Counted from the first letter of the stretch, positions 34,171 through 46,060 are shown. The stretch is DNA of 64,000 nucleotides from Channa striata (GCA_033026295.1 CM065181.1:1550001-1614000); one strand, 5' to 3'. The notes: generated by a model not told the origin, from the letters alone. Program-made: numbers and translations.

Positions 34171-34419
34171 GATCATTCACAGTATTTATTCTATTATCGA
34201 ATAAACGTTCACAATGTTCCTCCCGTGTCCTGTACTTTGGGTCCAAATAAAAGCGGAACTCTGACACATACTGGGAAAACAACATCTAAGGTAACTAATG
34301 TTTAATGTCTTTTTCAAGTCACCTTCTTTTCTTTCGTTGGTTTCATATGATTTTTTTGTCACATAATTATAAACCCCAAATTTCTTCTCAGGAATCTAAG
34401 ATTGCATGTCGGTGCGAAT

Positions 34420-34585
34420 GTGATGTGAATGTTTGTCTGTCTGTGTGTCTCTGTGGCCCTGAGATTGACTGGTGACCTGTCCAGTGTGGACCCCATCTCT
34501 CGATCGATGACTGCTGGGATAAACGTTAGCCTCACCGTGACCCAAGTAGGATGAGCGGTTACAGATAATGAATTAATTGATGGTT
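34420..34585 (+). repeat. Teleost SINE-like repeat, 3' half
   Basis: Contains GATTGACTGGTGACCTGTCC and ends near GATGAGCGGTTACAGATAAT, the 3' half of the family at 3935-4080 and 23495-23757. Confidence 0.75.
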
Positions 34586-37409
34586 GGGTTTGTTCTCATG
34601 TGAAAATATTTAAGGTAATTGCTCTGCGTTCAGTCATTTTTAATCAGACTCAGATTTTTTGAGTTGGTCGACATAGCAGGACAAAAACCTTTTAGTAAGC
34701 CAGTTTTCAGTGTTTATGCTGTGAGCGGAACCGTCTGTCTGAGGATCTCAGAGCAGCACAAAAAAAATCCATTTTTTTTCTCCTGGCTTTTTACTTTACT
34801 TACTATTTTGTTTGATCTATTTGTTTGTTCTATTTATTTGCATATCATTTATTGTATCTGTCATTTTCATTTATTCTCTCGTGTCTCATGTTTTATTTAT
34901 CATAGTTTTACCGGTACTTTTATTGAAATTTTGGTTGTTTTATTTTTTTATATAATCTTTCTTTCTTTTTGTGCATTAGCTCTTGGGTTTTCTCTTCGCA
35001 CCCACCACATTGGCGCATTTTGTTTGCTGATGGGAGTTTAATGGTCAGAAAACAAACAATGGTCTTGTTGTTGTGAGCTTCACTCATTCAGCAGTGATGT
35101 ATTTATTTATACACTAGACAGTCCAGAAAAAGATGGAGAGATGAGCTGAGGAGTGAACGTGGATGGAAATTGTGATAATTGATTTTGATGGTGTACAGGG
35201 AGAAAATGGATAGAGTGGGGGCAAGCTGAGATAGGATAAATTGGCCATGGACTGTAATTTTAGGGCTGTAGTGGGTGAAGGTGACACATGATGGAGGAGA
35301 GAGCAGTCACACTGAGGCAGATGGAAAATGGGTGAAGCAGACTGATGACAGCTCTAAAGATGGAGAGCAGCTACCATGCCCTTTGTCACCCTCAGCCCCT
35401 CACTCACTTCCCACTTTAACAAGGTGGTACCAACTGTTATATGAATCACAATGAAGCAGAGCTGTTATAATCTCTTTATAACTGCAGCATGAAAATCGAA
35501 AATAGGGCCGGCCTGATTGTGACATGTTGACGAGGAAGAAAAAAACAACAGCTACAGAGAGGACAGTGTGTTTGTTTGTGTGCTCATTGAAAATTCAACA
35601 TGTTCAGCTTCCATGAAACTTTGTGCTAGTTTGAAAACATACTGTAAGATTTAGGAAAGACAAATGGAGGCCTAGTGCTCAATGATGCACTGGATTGAGG
35701 AATCATAAAATTCTTGAAAAAAAGGCTGTTTATGCACACACTTTAGACATATGATAAAAACCATGAGCCATGTGAACCATGTCCTCTGCCACACAGTAAC
35801 ACCTCACACCCCACTGCTCCCCTCACAACAACACAGACCCAATAAACGGCAGGGTCATCTGTTCTGGGTCTATGTTAGTAGTGGCTGAGGCTGGATGTAG
35901 ACCAGCTTGGTCTGTGCTTACACTGGCTGATTATCCAGCATCTTCTCTATCAGTAAAATTTAACACAGGACCTATAAATTATAAATCACAAATTAATTTT
36001 TATCAGCTGCATGTGTAATCAAATGTTCCCCCACACCCAGCTAACAAACATTAAATGTATTATTTGAGCAATAATCCAAGGTAATCAATTGCTTCACAAC
36101 TTAGTCCTAATAATTACTGACAGGTTGAAAAATATTTATTTAAAATGATGTGGGCAAATGAAGACTGCTACCTGCTTTCTCGCCCACAGATGTTGCTTTC
36201 TGGGAAACGTCCGTTTTTTATTTTGCATGGATCCATGCACAATGCACATCTGTTTTCTGAGCTGTTGGTAATAAACACTGTTGTGAGCCCTGACTAGGAT
36301 TGTGGCAGGCATTAAGGCACAAAACTTGCTTATTTTACATTTATTGCACATATGTAGACCCTATTTGTCCTTAAACTATCAAACACCTTGTTACATCAGC
36401 TTTCATTTTAATATGATCACATTACATTATTAATTAAGCCTCATTTTAAAATCACACATATTTGTATCATGTTTTTTAATTATTAGCATAAATTAAATGA
36501 CTAAACCTGTTTTTGTTCTCGCTTATTGTTATTTAAAATTACTTGTGCCTATTGTAAATCTTTCCAACCAGGTCAAAAAGCTAAATGTATAAGCATGTGG
36601 ACCCAATTAGAACAAAATATGACAAATATTGCTGTAACAGTAAATAAGGTGACCTACTAAACTAGAGTTGGTGGGCAGGGCAGAGGAGTCAATGAGCAGT
36701 GTACCAACTGCTTATCAATTGGCTTTGTTAAGCAGATGGTGCACTCAAACACACATACAGACACACCATGGCAAGTGAGTGAAATATTTCTTTAGGGCAA
36801 AAATACAGACAAAAGAGACAGGACAGGGGGACAGGTGAGCTGATTGGGAGCCAGACAAAATGGAGGAGCCAGGAGAGGTAAGATGGCAGATGACCAGGTG
36901 TGTTGAGGAGAGCTGGATGAACAATGGCTAGCCCCAAGTGAATGCTATGAAACTTCCTCAGGAGAATTTAGTTTATAGGTGAGAATTTGCAGCAAAGCAC
37001 ATGTTAGTAGAAGGGAGCAGCATACAGAGAAAAGTCCAATTTCCACAATGCAAGATCTAAATACAGAATCCTCAATCTAAAGGTTCAATGAACACAGTGA
37101 CTCTTTATCCAAGATCCTAACAACAGCCAAAACTATACAAGGTCCAGAATAACAAATAACTGTGGACGAATACTTAGGACAGGAAACCAGTCAGAGTCTG
37201 GTGGTAGTGGATATAGACAGGCAGACAAAGACGTTGAACAGATGATGACTGGTAAGCAGAACACAGGTAAATATGATGTGACACCACGTAAAAATTAAAA
37301 AATCTACAATCAGAAACTATTATGTTTTGCAGTGCATCAGATTTCATTATTTTTGATTGTATCAACACAGAAAAAATCAAAACTGTAAATACAGACAATT
37401 CATCTGTAG
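34586..37409. other. Largely unique DNA; no gene recognised
   Basis: The 140-codon ORF at 34619-35041 is T-rich and hydrophobic, as AT-rich noncoding DNA often is, and shows no domain. No splice-flanked exon or RNA gene was recognised in the remainder. Confidence 0.45.
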
Positions 37410-37790
37410 TTGTGCTTCTCCCTCTCTGTCTCCCTCTCTCTGTCCCTGTCTTCAGGTGTCCCCGGCTTTGGAGCTGTCTGTCTTCCAGTCCACAGATACT
37501 GGTCCTACCAACCTGCCCAATATTCTGCTGTTGCTTTTGTTGCTCTTTTCTTTTCTCTGTCACCCCAACCGGTCAAGGCAGATTTCCGCCCACCCTGAGC
37601 CTGGTTCTGCTGGAGGTTTCTTCCATTCTTCCGTTTTCCTCTTCACTGTTGCCTATAGCTGCTCAAGCGGAATTTGTTGGGTTTTTTCTAAATGTCTGTA
37701 TAGTCTTGGCTTTATTATGTAAAGTGCCTTGAGATGACTTTGTTGTAAATTGGCGACATATAAATAAAGTTGAATTAAATTGAACATAAA
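37410..37790 (+). repeat. LINE/SINE 3' end (L2-like tail)
   Basis: Contains the common fish 3' segment with TTCTGCTGGAGGTTTCTTCC, then AAAGTGCCTTGAGATGACTT and GACATATAAATAAAGTTGAA, ending in TTAAATTGAA. Several short ORFs here are noncoding. Orientation is inferred from the position of the tail. Confidence 0.7.
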
Positions 37791-39884
37791 TTGGTACAAT
37801 GACAATTTCAGACCTTTATGGACATGCACCAGTCCAAGCCCAATTAGTTGTGTACGAATGAGGCAGTCCATCCAAATCTGTTGTGAGTGTGTGAATGTGA
37901 AAGGCAGGATTACACATTCCCATCCTCCCCCGCATGATAAAACAGGAGATGAGCAGAAGACGGAGGCTGTGATGCTGTGAGGTGTCTGGAGATATGAGCT
38001 CACACAGGTCTGTGCTGGGAATCCTTAAAGCCTCACAAACTGGCTTAAGCAGCTTAGGCCTGGGATACAAATCCTCTCCAGATGATAACCCTGTCATCGA
38101 CACACAAGTCACACATTTGACAGAATGTATTCATAAGCAACAAAGAACACTCCAATCCACACTAATTATATGACCAGTAGCCAGTGGTGGCTAAAGTTAG
38201 CTTATGTTAACAAATTGAAGATAGAAGCAGTTGAAAAATTACATTAGCTCTATTAATTGATTTTATGCCTTTTCTCTCATTGTTCTTATGTACATTTCTA
38301 GCTTTTAAAATTAGCTTTCACTATAGAGAACAAATGCAACATATATTTACTTTTAAAATATATTTATTTTAATTATTTAATATTTATTTATATACTATTT
38401 TCACAGTACAAACATACCTGCTTTATAATTCAATGAAACTTGTGTGGCCCCTACTGTTACAGGAATTTGCAATAGGGTGAATGTGGCCCTAAAATGAACT
38501 GTGGGCCCCTATAGTCTCTGTTGTGTGCAGTACAAATTCAACAAGGACATTAAAAAAAAAGTATTTGAATTACAAAGGCATTATTTAACATCAGGATCAG
38601 GTTTGTTAAAATTATACAAAGGGTGTGAAAATATTGGCACTGGTGCTGTATGGAGTTAAAACCTGTAAATAGCTGTGAGGGATAAAAAGAAGAGACGCAA
38701 TACACATCTTTTATTTTCATTGTTTTGGTTTATTGTTTGGATGATAATGACAATAGACCCAAAACATTTGCTATTCACAGCTTTTTTCTGACTCAGTATG
38801 GTGATAAAAGCAGGTAGGCTAATGGTATTTTTTTACACAATGATGTCTTGCAGAAGAGAGAATGAAGCAGTATTTGTAGATGTATTGGATTGTTGATAAA
38901 GGAATGACTAGTGAGCACTTGTGTGACTCAGCCGTCCTTCCAGAGACTGTTACTTTACAGCTAGCAGAAAGAACAAATGATGAACCAGATGATCTCAGCA
39001 ATGCCAGTGCAGCGAAGCTGCAGCAGCTAAAGCAACGTGGCAGCAGGATAAATATATTATGTCCATGAAGACACCACATATATCAGCACAGCACAGAGTG
39101 TGAATGGTCAGTGGTTCTGGGGTCTCAACTATTTATCTAGCACAGAGGGAGCCATCTGTCTTTCAACCAATCAGTGCTCTAATTTCCCCCGCTCTTACAG
39201 ACACAGGGACAGTTCTGCTTCCTTCAAGAGCATAGGAAAATGGAAAATGCATAAATGCATATGTGACATGTTTTTGTATTAATCAGTATAAAACAAACGG
39301 AATTCTTGGTCTTTTTATAGGATGTAAATTGGAAACAACCTTCTTTAAAAAAGAAACGTCCTGATTGACATGAAAATAAGTATAGTTATTGATCACAGTT
39401 TTAAAGAAAATATATCTGCCCAGTAAGTTGTTCACCCAACGCTGTCTCTTCTTGCTATCTCAAACTGTAAAAACGTTAGAGATAAGCCCTACCATTAAAA
39501 GAAAAAAGTAAAGCTGTAAGGGAGACTCACATGGGGCCACTGAGACATGCCAGACAAATGTCAAATAAAGAAAGGTTGAACATTATTTTTGCTTGAAAAA
39601 ATTATTTGTGCTTATTAGGACATCTGGCTTTACATTTATATGTCAGTATAGGCTAAAATACTGGAGCCCCTGATAAGTTTCAGATCAGAGATCAGTTTGA
39701 GACTGATACAAATACCCACAGGTTCACACTGACCATCCACTGAATCCGATAAAATGTACTTTCATCGCTTGTAAAATGGTAAAACAGTCAAATTCTCACC
39801 TACAATGCAAATTCACACCATAACCACACATGTAATAACAGAAATCTACAAATGCATATAGTTTCAATTGTCTGTTCTCTAATT
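37791..39884. other. Largely unique DNA
   Basis: Nothing assigned except the exon-like ORF at 38880-39064, listed separately. Confidence 0.4.
38880..39064 (+). CDS. Unassigned exon-like ORF
   Basis: The open frame gives MTSEHLCDSAVLPETVTLQL, then AERTNDEPDDLSNASAAKLQ and a stop after RINILCP. Composition is more protein-like than in the surrounding AT-rich DNA (acidic, Ala- and Gln-rich, mixed codon use), and CTTGCAG occurs about 40 bp upstream as a possible acceptor. I do not recognise it. It does not resemble the missing SH3BP5L C-terminus. It could be a last exon, a pseudogene piece or chance. Confidence 0.2.
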
Positions 39885-40138
39885 GTTAAATTGTTATGTA
39901 TATAGCACTTTTACCTGTTGGTACTCAAAGCACTTTACACTGCTTCTTATTTACCCATTCACAACCACATTTATGAACTGATGGGGGAGATGATATGCAG
40001 ATGGCCAACGCTCACCAGGAGCAGCTAAGTGGGGGTTCAATGTCTCGCTCAAGGACACTTTGACACGTGAGCTGGGAATTGAACCAACAACTGTAAGATT
40101 GGTGGACGGCAACGCTACCAACTGGCCCACAGTTTTTC
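39885..40138 (-). repeat. tRNA-type SINE
   Basis: On the - strand the head reads GGCCAGTTGGTAGCGTTG with GGTTCAATTCCCAGC as B box. A body with AAAGTGTCCTTGAGCGAGAC follows, and the tail is AAAGTGCTTTGAGTACC...AAAAGTGCTATATA. The A/B box arrangement is that of a tRNA-derived SINE. It is the most complete copy of this family in the window. Confidence 0.8.
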
Positions 40139-40599
40139 AGCCCGTCATTTTTTGTGTGATGACAAACACACAAGCTGGCTAACTTACTCAAAAGGTTAGC
40201 TGAAACCATTTAATAACGTACAAACACTTCAAATTGACTCAGATGATTATTAGTTTTTTTAAATTTATTTCTGAGGTGACATGTGTTACCTACTTCTGTT
40301 AGGTTTGCATAATTTGCTTCAATACGATCTTTTGACTTTTATCCTCAGACATTTTCACAACAGCAGGTTTAATTTTGTTTTGTCCAACATTTCAGTAAAC
40401 AAATGCTCATAAAATAACTTTTGCATTAACATCATTGTACTTTTAGTTTCTAATTCACACATTAGGACACGTTTAAAGCACTTATTTTTGGTTATTTAAA
40501 TTGAATTAAAACTCTTATTTGAAATACAGCGGTTATTACTGTCTATTGGCCAAATTACGTTTAAGTGTTTATAAATGTATTACATCTCATCGGACTGAA
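40139..40599. other. Unassigned DNA upstream of promoter candidate
   Basis: AT-rich DNA; no feature recognised. Confidence 0.4.
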
Positions 40600-40646
40600 C
40601 TTTTCCCATAGGACCTGAATGCAGCATCATAGGCTGCATCTTCCAG

Positions 40647-40654
40647 TGACGTCA
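40647..40654. promoter_or_regulatory. CRE palindrome TGACGTCA
   Basis: Perfect consensus binding site for CREB/ATF-family dimers, 36 bp upstream of a GC box. Confidence 0.7.
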
Positions 40655-40873
40655 CCAGAGAAGGAGGGAGTGGGGGGGGGGGTGCTGGAGGGGCGGAGCT
40701 ACACTGTCGAGCTCAGTTCGTGTGTGTGATACACAGCATCGTGCTTTTAGACAGTTCTACAGCCGTCACTGAGCTGACAGGATTTATTTGGGCCACAGAA
40801 GTCGTGTTTGGAGCACAGCAGAACGCTTTCCGGACTGAATAACTGCTGAAACACTTTTCTTCATCTCCAGTCC

Positions 40874-40888
40874 ATGGGAACCTGCTAA
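40874..40888 (+). other. Short uORF in candidate 5' UTR
   Basis: ATG GGA ACC TGC TAA, four codons, with an acceptable Kozak context (CCATGG). If the exon is real it could dampen translation of the main frame. Confidence 0.4.
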
Positions 40889-40903
40889 TACAGCCCGTGT
40901 CTG

Positions 40904-42674
40904 GTATGTGTGAGTATGACTCTTAAACTGTATGTGGTGAATCTGTGACATGTTGGACTTTGGTTTTAACGGTCTAGTTTAAATTTACCGGTATGACAGC
41001 GGCGTTAAATCACTATAAACGCTATAAAATTGCCCACCAATTTTTTTAAACATTATTCATTCACGTATGTCAGATCTTTAGTTTGAATACAACATTGCTA
41101 AACTGCTCCACAGGGAGCTCCATGGTTTTATACTTCCGCAATATAAGGGCATTTTCCATAATTTAACAGCAAACATTTGCTAGCAAGGCAGCCCTCGCCT
41201 CTCGGCAGCTTCTCGTGGACACAATTCTACGTTTGCACGTGCATCTGTCGCGCACGCGGATTCCGACGCGCGGTCACGCACGCCGAATCGCGCGGCAGTT
41301 TGTAGCGTTTGTCATTTTGCGAGGCGTCACATTGGGGCAGGTGAGGTGTACGCGCCTTCATAGGGAGGCAGTGTGGTCCATTTCCCTCCCTCTGTCATTA
41401 GTGGACGCGCTGGAGGTCTGCAGCTCCCTGTGCCAGTGAAGGAAATAACTGGTCAAGTGTTGGACGTAAGAGTTAGTGTCACCTTTAGAAACTAAACGGA
41501 TTATCGTTTTACTGATATATATATCAGCACATCCCAGCAAACAATGGCACATTTTCTGTGTGATGTTTGGACATCCTCCACAGTTGTCTTGTTATGGCTC
41601 CAAAACAACCTGAACTAGCATCTGTAATCTTACCTGACCATTACTTGAACATCTTCTGTTTACATTCCACGACATGATAATATGTCACCACCTTTTTCAG
41701 CAGGCTTTCTTTATGTTTTCTGCAAAATGGTCTAACTGATATCTGACTTGGCTCTGACTTGTGAAAATGTGTCCTAGTCACTAATTACAGAGGACCATTT
41801 TCCTACTGGAAAATGCTATTTTCTACTTCTCATTTTTAATGTTGAAATATTTTTTTCCTACTTGTAAAACTGGGTTTTCAATTTGTCAGATGCCACTTTT
41901 ATTTTACCACTGCACTTGCATGGAAATTAAGAGGTGTGACTAGACATTGACAGCCTTCTGATTGGTTCTGCAGCAATTATGAGCATAATTATGACTTGGC
42001 TCTCAGACTTGGTGAGCCTGCTAGCTGCTTATATACAGAATCAAGTTACTTCTAATAAGGTAGGAAAATGCTATGTAAGTGTAGACCATTTTTCTATTCA
42101 ATATTTCCTGACCATGTCTTAGGTTAGTAATTTTACAATCCATTCATTTTTACACTACCTTAGCAGCACACTACCTTAGTCTTCAAAATATGAAGACTCC
42201 TTTGCTGGACTTGGACTAAAGCTACAAATGCCCAGTAACTTACCGCACAGTTGGGTCTTTCTATAAATAATTTTATATCGTACATATATGCATATGGGCC
42301 TGGAGCTTTAACAGCATGGGTAGTCAAACACAACAGAAACAACCATTCTCTCGATCGGAGTGAGTATAAAATCTTGGTAAGATTGTCATTAGTAGTCATT
42401 TTCAAATGTATTTTGCAATTTAACAGAACACAATGAATGATTGAATGCTGTGATAAAGTTTTTAACACAAAAATATTGAGAGGCTTTTCTATAGGCTTCA
42501 CATGCAGAGATCTGTAGTTTAACTGCAGTGCTGCTTACTGTAGTGTAGTGAACAGAAGCAAATCTCACTGTTGACAAGCAACAGACCACCCTAGTTTTAA
42601 AGCAAAACACATATTCACAATTTACTTTGTCTTTCCCTCTCACCACCCACATCTATATTGGTATCTTCAAAATT
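40904..42674. other. Candidate first intron with CpG-rich stretch
   Basis: A CpG-dense segment occupies about 41190-41440. Its 74-codon open frame (41215-41439) is a by-product of base composition, with no domain and an antisense ORF over part of it. It may be the edge of the CpG island of the 40.6-kb promoter. The remainder is AT-rich without features. Confidence 0.45.
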
Positions 42675-42750
42675 CTGATTGACTGAACATACATGATCCA
42701 GATAATAAGTACTGGATAGGGCAGGGGTATTTAGAAAACAAGCAGAACAC
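42675..42750 (-). mobile_element. Decayed copy of the hAT-like MITE interior
   Basis: GACTGAACATACATGATCCA and, further on, GAAAACAAGCAG correspond to the reverse complement of the MITE interior at 12620-12690. Confidence 0.55.
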
Positions 42751-43234
42751 AGTATCACAATTGAGAATCCTGGTTTCAATTATTATTCAGTGTATATAAT
42801 TTATAGCTTTTACTATGTATATATTATAGTTTTAACAAACTATTATAGAATGTTTTTGGGGTGTTTATGAAATACGCTCAGTTGGCAGTTAATTTGGGCA
42901 AAAGTTGATCTAAATTATATTGTTTTCCAAAGTGTTACCATAAGGTTAAAACTGTTGAGCAGGATAAACTGAACATGATCACCTTAATGAAGAATTTACT
43001 GGAGGATAGGTTTAGACTGCATTAATTTAAATTACATGCCAACTACTATAAGTAATTTTAACTTACTGAAACCCTTAACTGTAGTGTGCTTTATGAACAT
43101 AACATAAATGACAAAATAGTAATATAGTAATGCACAGTTTTGCACACTTGGAGAGACTTGACAGGGCATTTTTAGTTCTTCCAGGGAGGCTTTCATCATC
43201 TGCAGCTGTAGCATATCCTTTTTTGTCTTCAGTA

Positions 43235-43345
43235 GTGGTCATCAACTTTGGTCCTTGAGAGCCCCATTCCTTCTTGTTTTTCAACTAAACCATTACTTGG
43301 TTACCTGGATCATGTGTGTTAACTTCATCAGAAGCTTAATGTAGT
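43235..43345 (+). mobile_element. Decayed copy of the hAT-like MITE
   Basis: The order is CATCAACTTTGGTCCTTGAG, then CTTCTTGTTTTTCAACTAAA, then TTACCTGGATCATGTGTGTT, as in the MITE at 12583-12773, with many substitutions. Confidence 0.6.
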
Positions 43346-43594
43346 GGGTGTTACTGCACGAAAGACACATATAAGACACATATAAGACACTATCTTACTT
43401 TCATAACTACACGAGAACTCCCAACACCCCACTCCTTTACAATAAGAGCCCTTATATCTTCCTATAATAGTATAGGGATGTACACTCTTATGGAGGCAGT
43501 TTTTCAGTCAACACAAATGAGGACCCTGGTGATAATTATGCATTGTATGCAATATGTGCATATTAACATACATTGAACTTAACAAACTCTATCA

Positions 43595-44768
43595 AACAAA
43601 AACATAACCTATTTTGAATTTAAATTGCTTGTGCCATGTCCACTTTAAGTTTCCATTGTCCTGGACCAAGTGGTTTAAGTAAGAGAGCTGATTCCCCCTT
43701 TTTGGTAAAGCAATCAGTGAGTTGTGTTTTGTGTTGTACCACAGCACTTCCTCAACAAGTTTTTTGATGCTGCTTGTTTCCAAACGAAGTCTTTTCTCAG
43801 CAGCTGACTTTGTAGACTTAAGTGCATCGACAAGTGAATGCTTGTCTGTGACATAAGTTATTGGTATTACATGTTCTGTATAACCAGCAGCTCAGAACAA
43901 TGTGGACAGAAACAATGCTTTATCTATACTATCTGACATTGCCAATGTTTTAACAGCAAGTGTGCTGATCACAGTTCTCTTTAGTCGTTTTGACTGCCAG
44001 GAAAGAGGAGAGAATTTTCCATATTCTCCCATTAGAACGATCAGCTGTTATCCTTGATCATCTGATAGATTGTCAAACAAGGCATCACTGAATACAGCCA
44101 TCTTGACTGCACTTACTCTGTCCAAGTATCGGAAGCTCAAAACAACCTTCTTGGATTTAAGTTTGCCTCGTGAACAGTCTGTACAGTTCTATCTTTGATG
44201 CTTGATGCCAGCTTACTAGCATCAAGACTTATGGTTCTATGGTATTAATAAGACCATATGGTTATCTCACAGTTGGCCTCAGGAGACGGTCTGATGTAAA
44301 GGTCTCGTGACAGTTCCACCTCCTGCAGATTTTAAATCCATAGAATTAAGTGTCCATTGTCTTTGACAAATAACTGCAACAAGAAGTCAAAGTGATTCAG
44401 AGGCACATGTAGGTGAGTTGTTTTTAACTGACACATCTAGCTCCTCAAAACCTCTGGCTACAAGTCTAGCTTTTGGCAGAAAACCAGTTACAGTATTTTT
44501 TAGTGTACAAACCAATCTGGTAGAAAGACAATTTTGTCCCTAATCTATAACTTCCTCAAACACATTATCATATCAGTTCTTTATCTCTTCTTGCTTTAAG
44601 TCAAATGTGACATCTTTTGTTACCAATATATCTTCACTATCTGTATCAATAGTAGAGACAGTGGATTCTGTTTGAAAACTATCTACATTTGACAAGTCAG
44701 TTTATCTTGTAATGCCTGCAAAATCATTGGGTTCAATAAGCAACAGAATGTACCAGTTCTTATGTTTA
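43595..44768 (-). pseudogene. Ty1/copia retrotransposon, RT end and RNase H
   Basis: The - strand shows AVFSDALFDNLSDDQG, then GKFSPLSWQSKRLKRTVIST, YVTDKHSLVDALKSTKSAAE and KRLRLETSSIKKLVEEVLWY. This is the copia-type RNase H: FSDA carries the first catalytic Asp and TDKHSL the later one. Several stops and frameshifts are present. The upstream part (to 44768) is more degraded. A gag remnant of the same element lies at 47850-48260, with LINEs occupying the space between. Confidence 0.85.
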
Positions 44769-44769
44769 C

Positions 44770-46060
44770 CTTAATCAGAATCAGAAATCTGTTGATTGAC
44801 AGGAACAGTTAAGTACACTTAACAGTACTAGGAATTTGTCTTGGTTTCAGGTTCAATCACAAAACACAAAATCTATAGAACAAAAAGTGAAGGTGCAAAG
44901 GTGAGACACAATATGAAATTTGTACAGAAATGTTATAATACAATAAAATAAAAATGGTGAATGTACATTGTGAGGCAGTAGTACAACTTGAAAAGTTGAA
45001 GTGACTGCCTGTAATTTGTGGGTGGGGGGCGTTATCTGGGAGGAATTTGGCCGCTGTTCAGCAGGTTGACTGCAGTGAGAAAGAAACTGTTGTTGTGGCT
45101 GAAAGAGTTTATGTCCAAGATGGGAAAAGTCGGCTGCCATCCTGGCCGCACATCTCTGGGTCCTAGAGACGTACAGCTCCTCTAGAGATGGGAGGTTGCA
45201 GCCGATCACTTTCTCAGCAGAGTGGATGACGTGCTGCAGCTTGTCCTTGTCCTTGGCAGCAAACCAGACTGTAATGACGAATGTAAGAATGGATTGAATG
45301 ATGGCTGGGTAAAAGTTCACCAGCATCTTTACAGAGGGTAAAATTATTTAACTGCCCTAAGGAGTACAGTCTCTGCTCAGCCTTCTTTGTGAGGGAGATG
45401 ATATTCTGCTCCCACTTGAGGACCTGGTTCATGGTGATCCCCGGGAAGCTAAAAGAGGACTTGACAGAGGTCGTTGGGGTGTCACAGAGGATGCCGGGGG
45501 GAGGGGGGCTGTGTCCTTTTTTGAAATCACCTTCACTGTCTTGAGAGCATTGAGGCCCAGATTGTTTATGCTGCACCATGATATCAAGTGGTCCATCTCT
45601 CACCTGTAGGCCAACTCATCTCCATCAGGGATGAGGCCAATGAGGGTGGCATCATCTGCAAATGTCAGGAGGGGAGCCAGTGCTGATGGTCAGTGAGTCA
45701 GAGACTTGCTTTCCCAGCTTCACAAACTGCTGTCTGTGTGTCAGTAAGTCCGTAATCAGAATCAAAATCAGAAATCCATCTGACAAACAGTAGATGCCTG
45801 GCATGGGATCCTGGGAGTCCAGAGATGAAGTGGAGGGCCATGTTTACTGCATCATCTACAGATCTGTTGGCACTGTAGGTGAACTACATGGGATCCAGAA
45901 AGGGGATCTGTGTATGTCCTTGAGGTGAGATAAGATGAGGTTTTCAAAATACTTCATGAGCACAGAAGTCAGGAAAATGGGTGAGTAGTCATTGAGTGCT
46001 GTGATCCTCAGCTTTTTAGGGACTGGTATGATTGTCAAGGCCTTAAAGCAGACTGGCAGA
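44770..46060 (-). pseudogene. L2/Rex1-like LINE (copy B), RT and C-terminus
   Basis: The - strand gives ALTIIPVPKKLRITALNDYS and MKYFENLILSHLKD (RT start). Several frameshifts follow, then LVNFYPAIIQSILTFVITVW and AEKVIGCNLPSLEELYVSRT at the C-terminus. The 3' end is an L2-style tail near 44770-44850 (TAAGTACACTTAACAG). The endonuclease is missing because copy A abuts it at 46060. Confidence 0.85.

Larger units (their letters stand above)
32961..34266 (+). mobile_element. Solo LTR with CATAC target duplication and internal minisatellite
   Basis: The element starts TGTCACGACTCAG and ends GGAACTCTGACA, with CATAC duplicated exactly at 32956-32960 and 34267-34271. Near the end there are AATAAA signals (34200-34205 and about 34247) and a TTTGGGTCC block like that of the 20743-21259 LTR. 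TG...CA ends, the poly(A) signal and the 5-bp duplication fit a gypsy- or retrovirus-type solo LTR. Its 1306-bp length is inflated by two 28-bp tandem arrays. Two overlapping ORFs of 387 and 367 codons cross it but are explained by the repeat. Confidence 0.8.
40600..40903 (+). promoter_or_regulatory. Candidate promoter and 5' untranslated first exon
   Basis: A sharp GC-rich island in AT-rich surroundings. It holds a perfect CRE palindrome TGACGTCA (40647-40654), a long G run and a GC box GGGGCGG (40690-40696). About 200 bp of CpG-containing DNA follows, ending in CCCGTGTCTG/GTATGTG, a good donor at 40904. The downstream segment contains only a tiny uORF (ATG at 40874, stop at 40886-40888). 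This fits a CREB/ATF-responsive, TATA-less promoter with an untranslated first exon. The gene it serves is unknown. All of this is inference from motifs. Confidence 0.6.

Noticed and set aside
33009..34305. Two overlapping long + strand ORFs (387 and 367 codons) as a repetitive secreted or mucin-like protein
   Set aside because: They arise because the 28-bp tandem unit has no stop codon in the frames followed. They lie wholly or largely inside an LTR with a target duplication, and the two overlapping frames cannot both be genes.
34619..35041. 140-codon hydrophobic ORF as a membrane protein
   Set aside because: T-rich noncoding DNA commonly gives Phe/Leu/Ile-rich ORFs. There is no conserved motif and no exon context.
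40060..40138. tRNA gene on the - strand
   Set aside because: Same reason: a tRNA-derived SINE with the standard body and tail.
41215..41439. 74-codon arginine-rich ORF
   Set aside because: Explained by local CpG richness near the promoter candidate; no domain.
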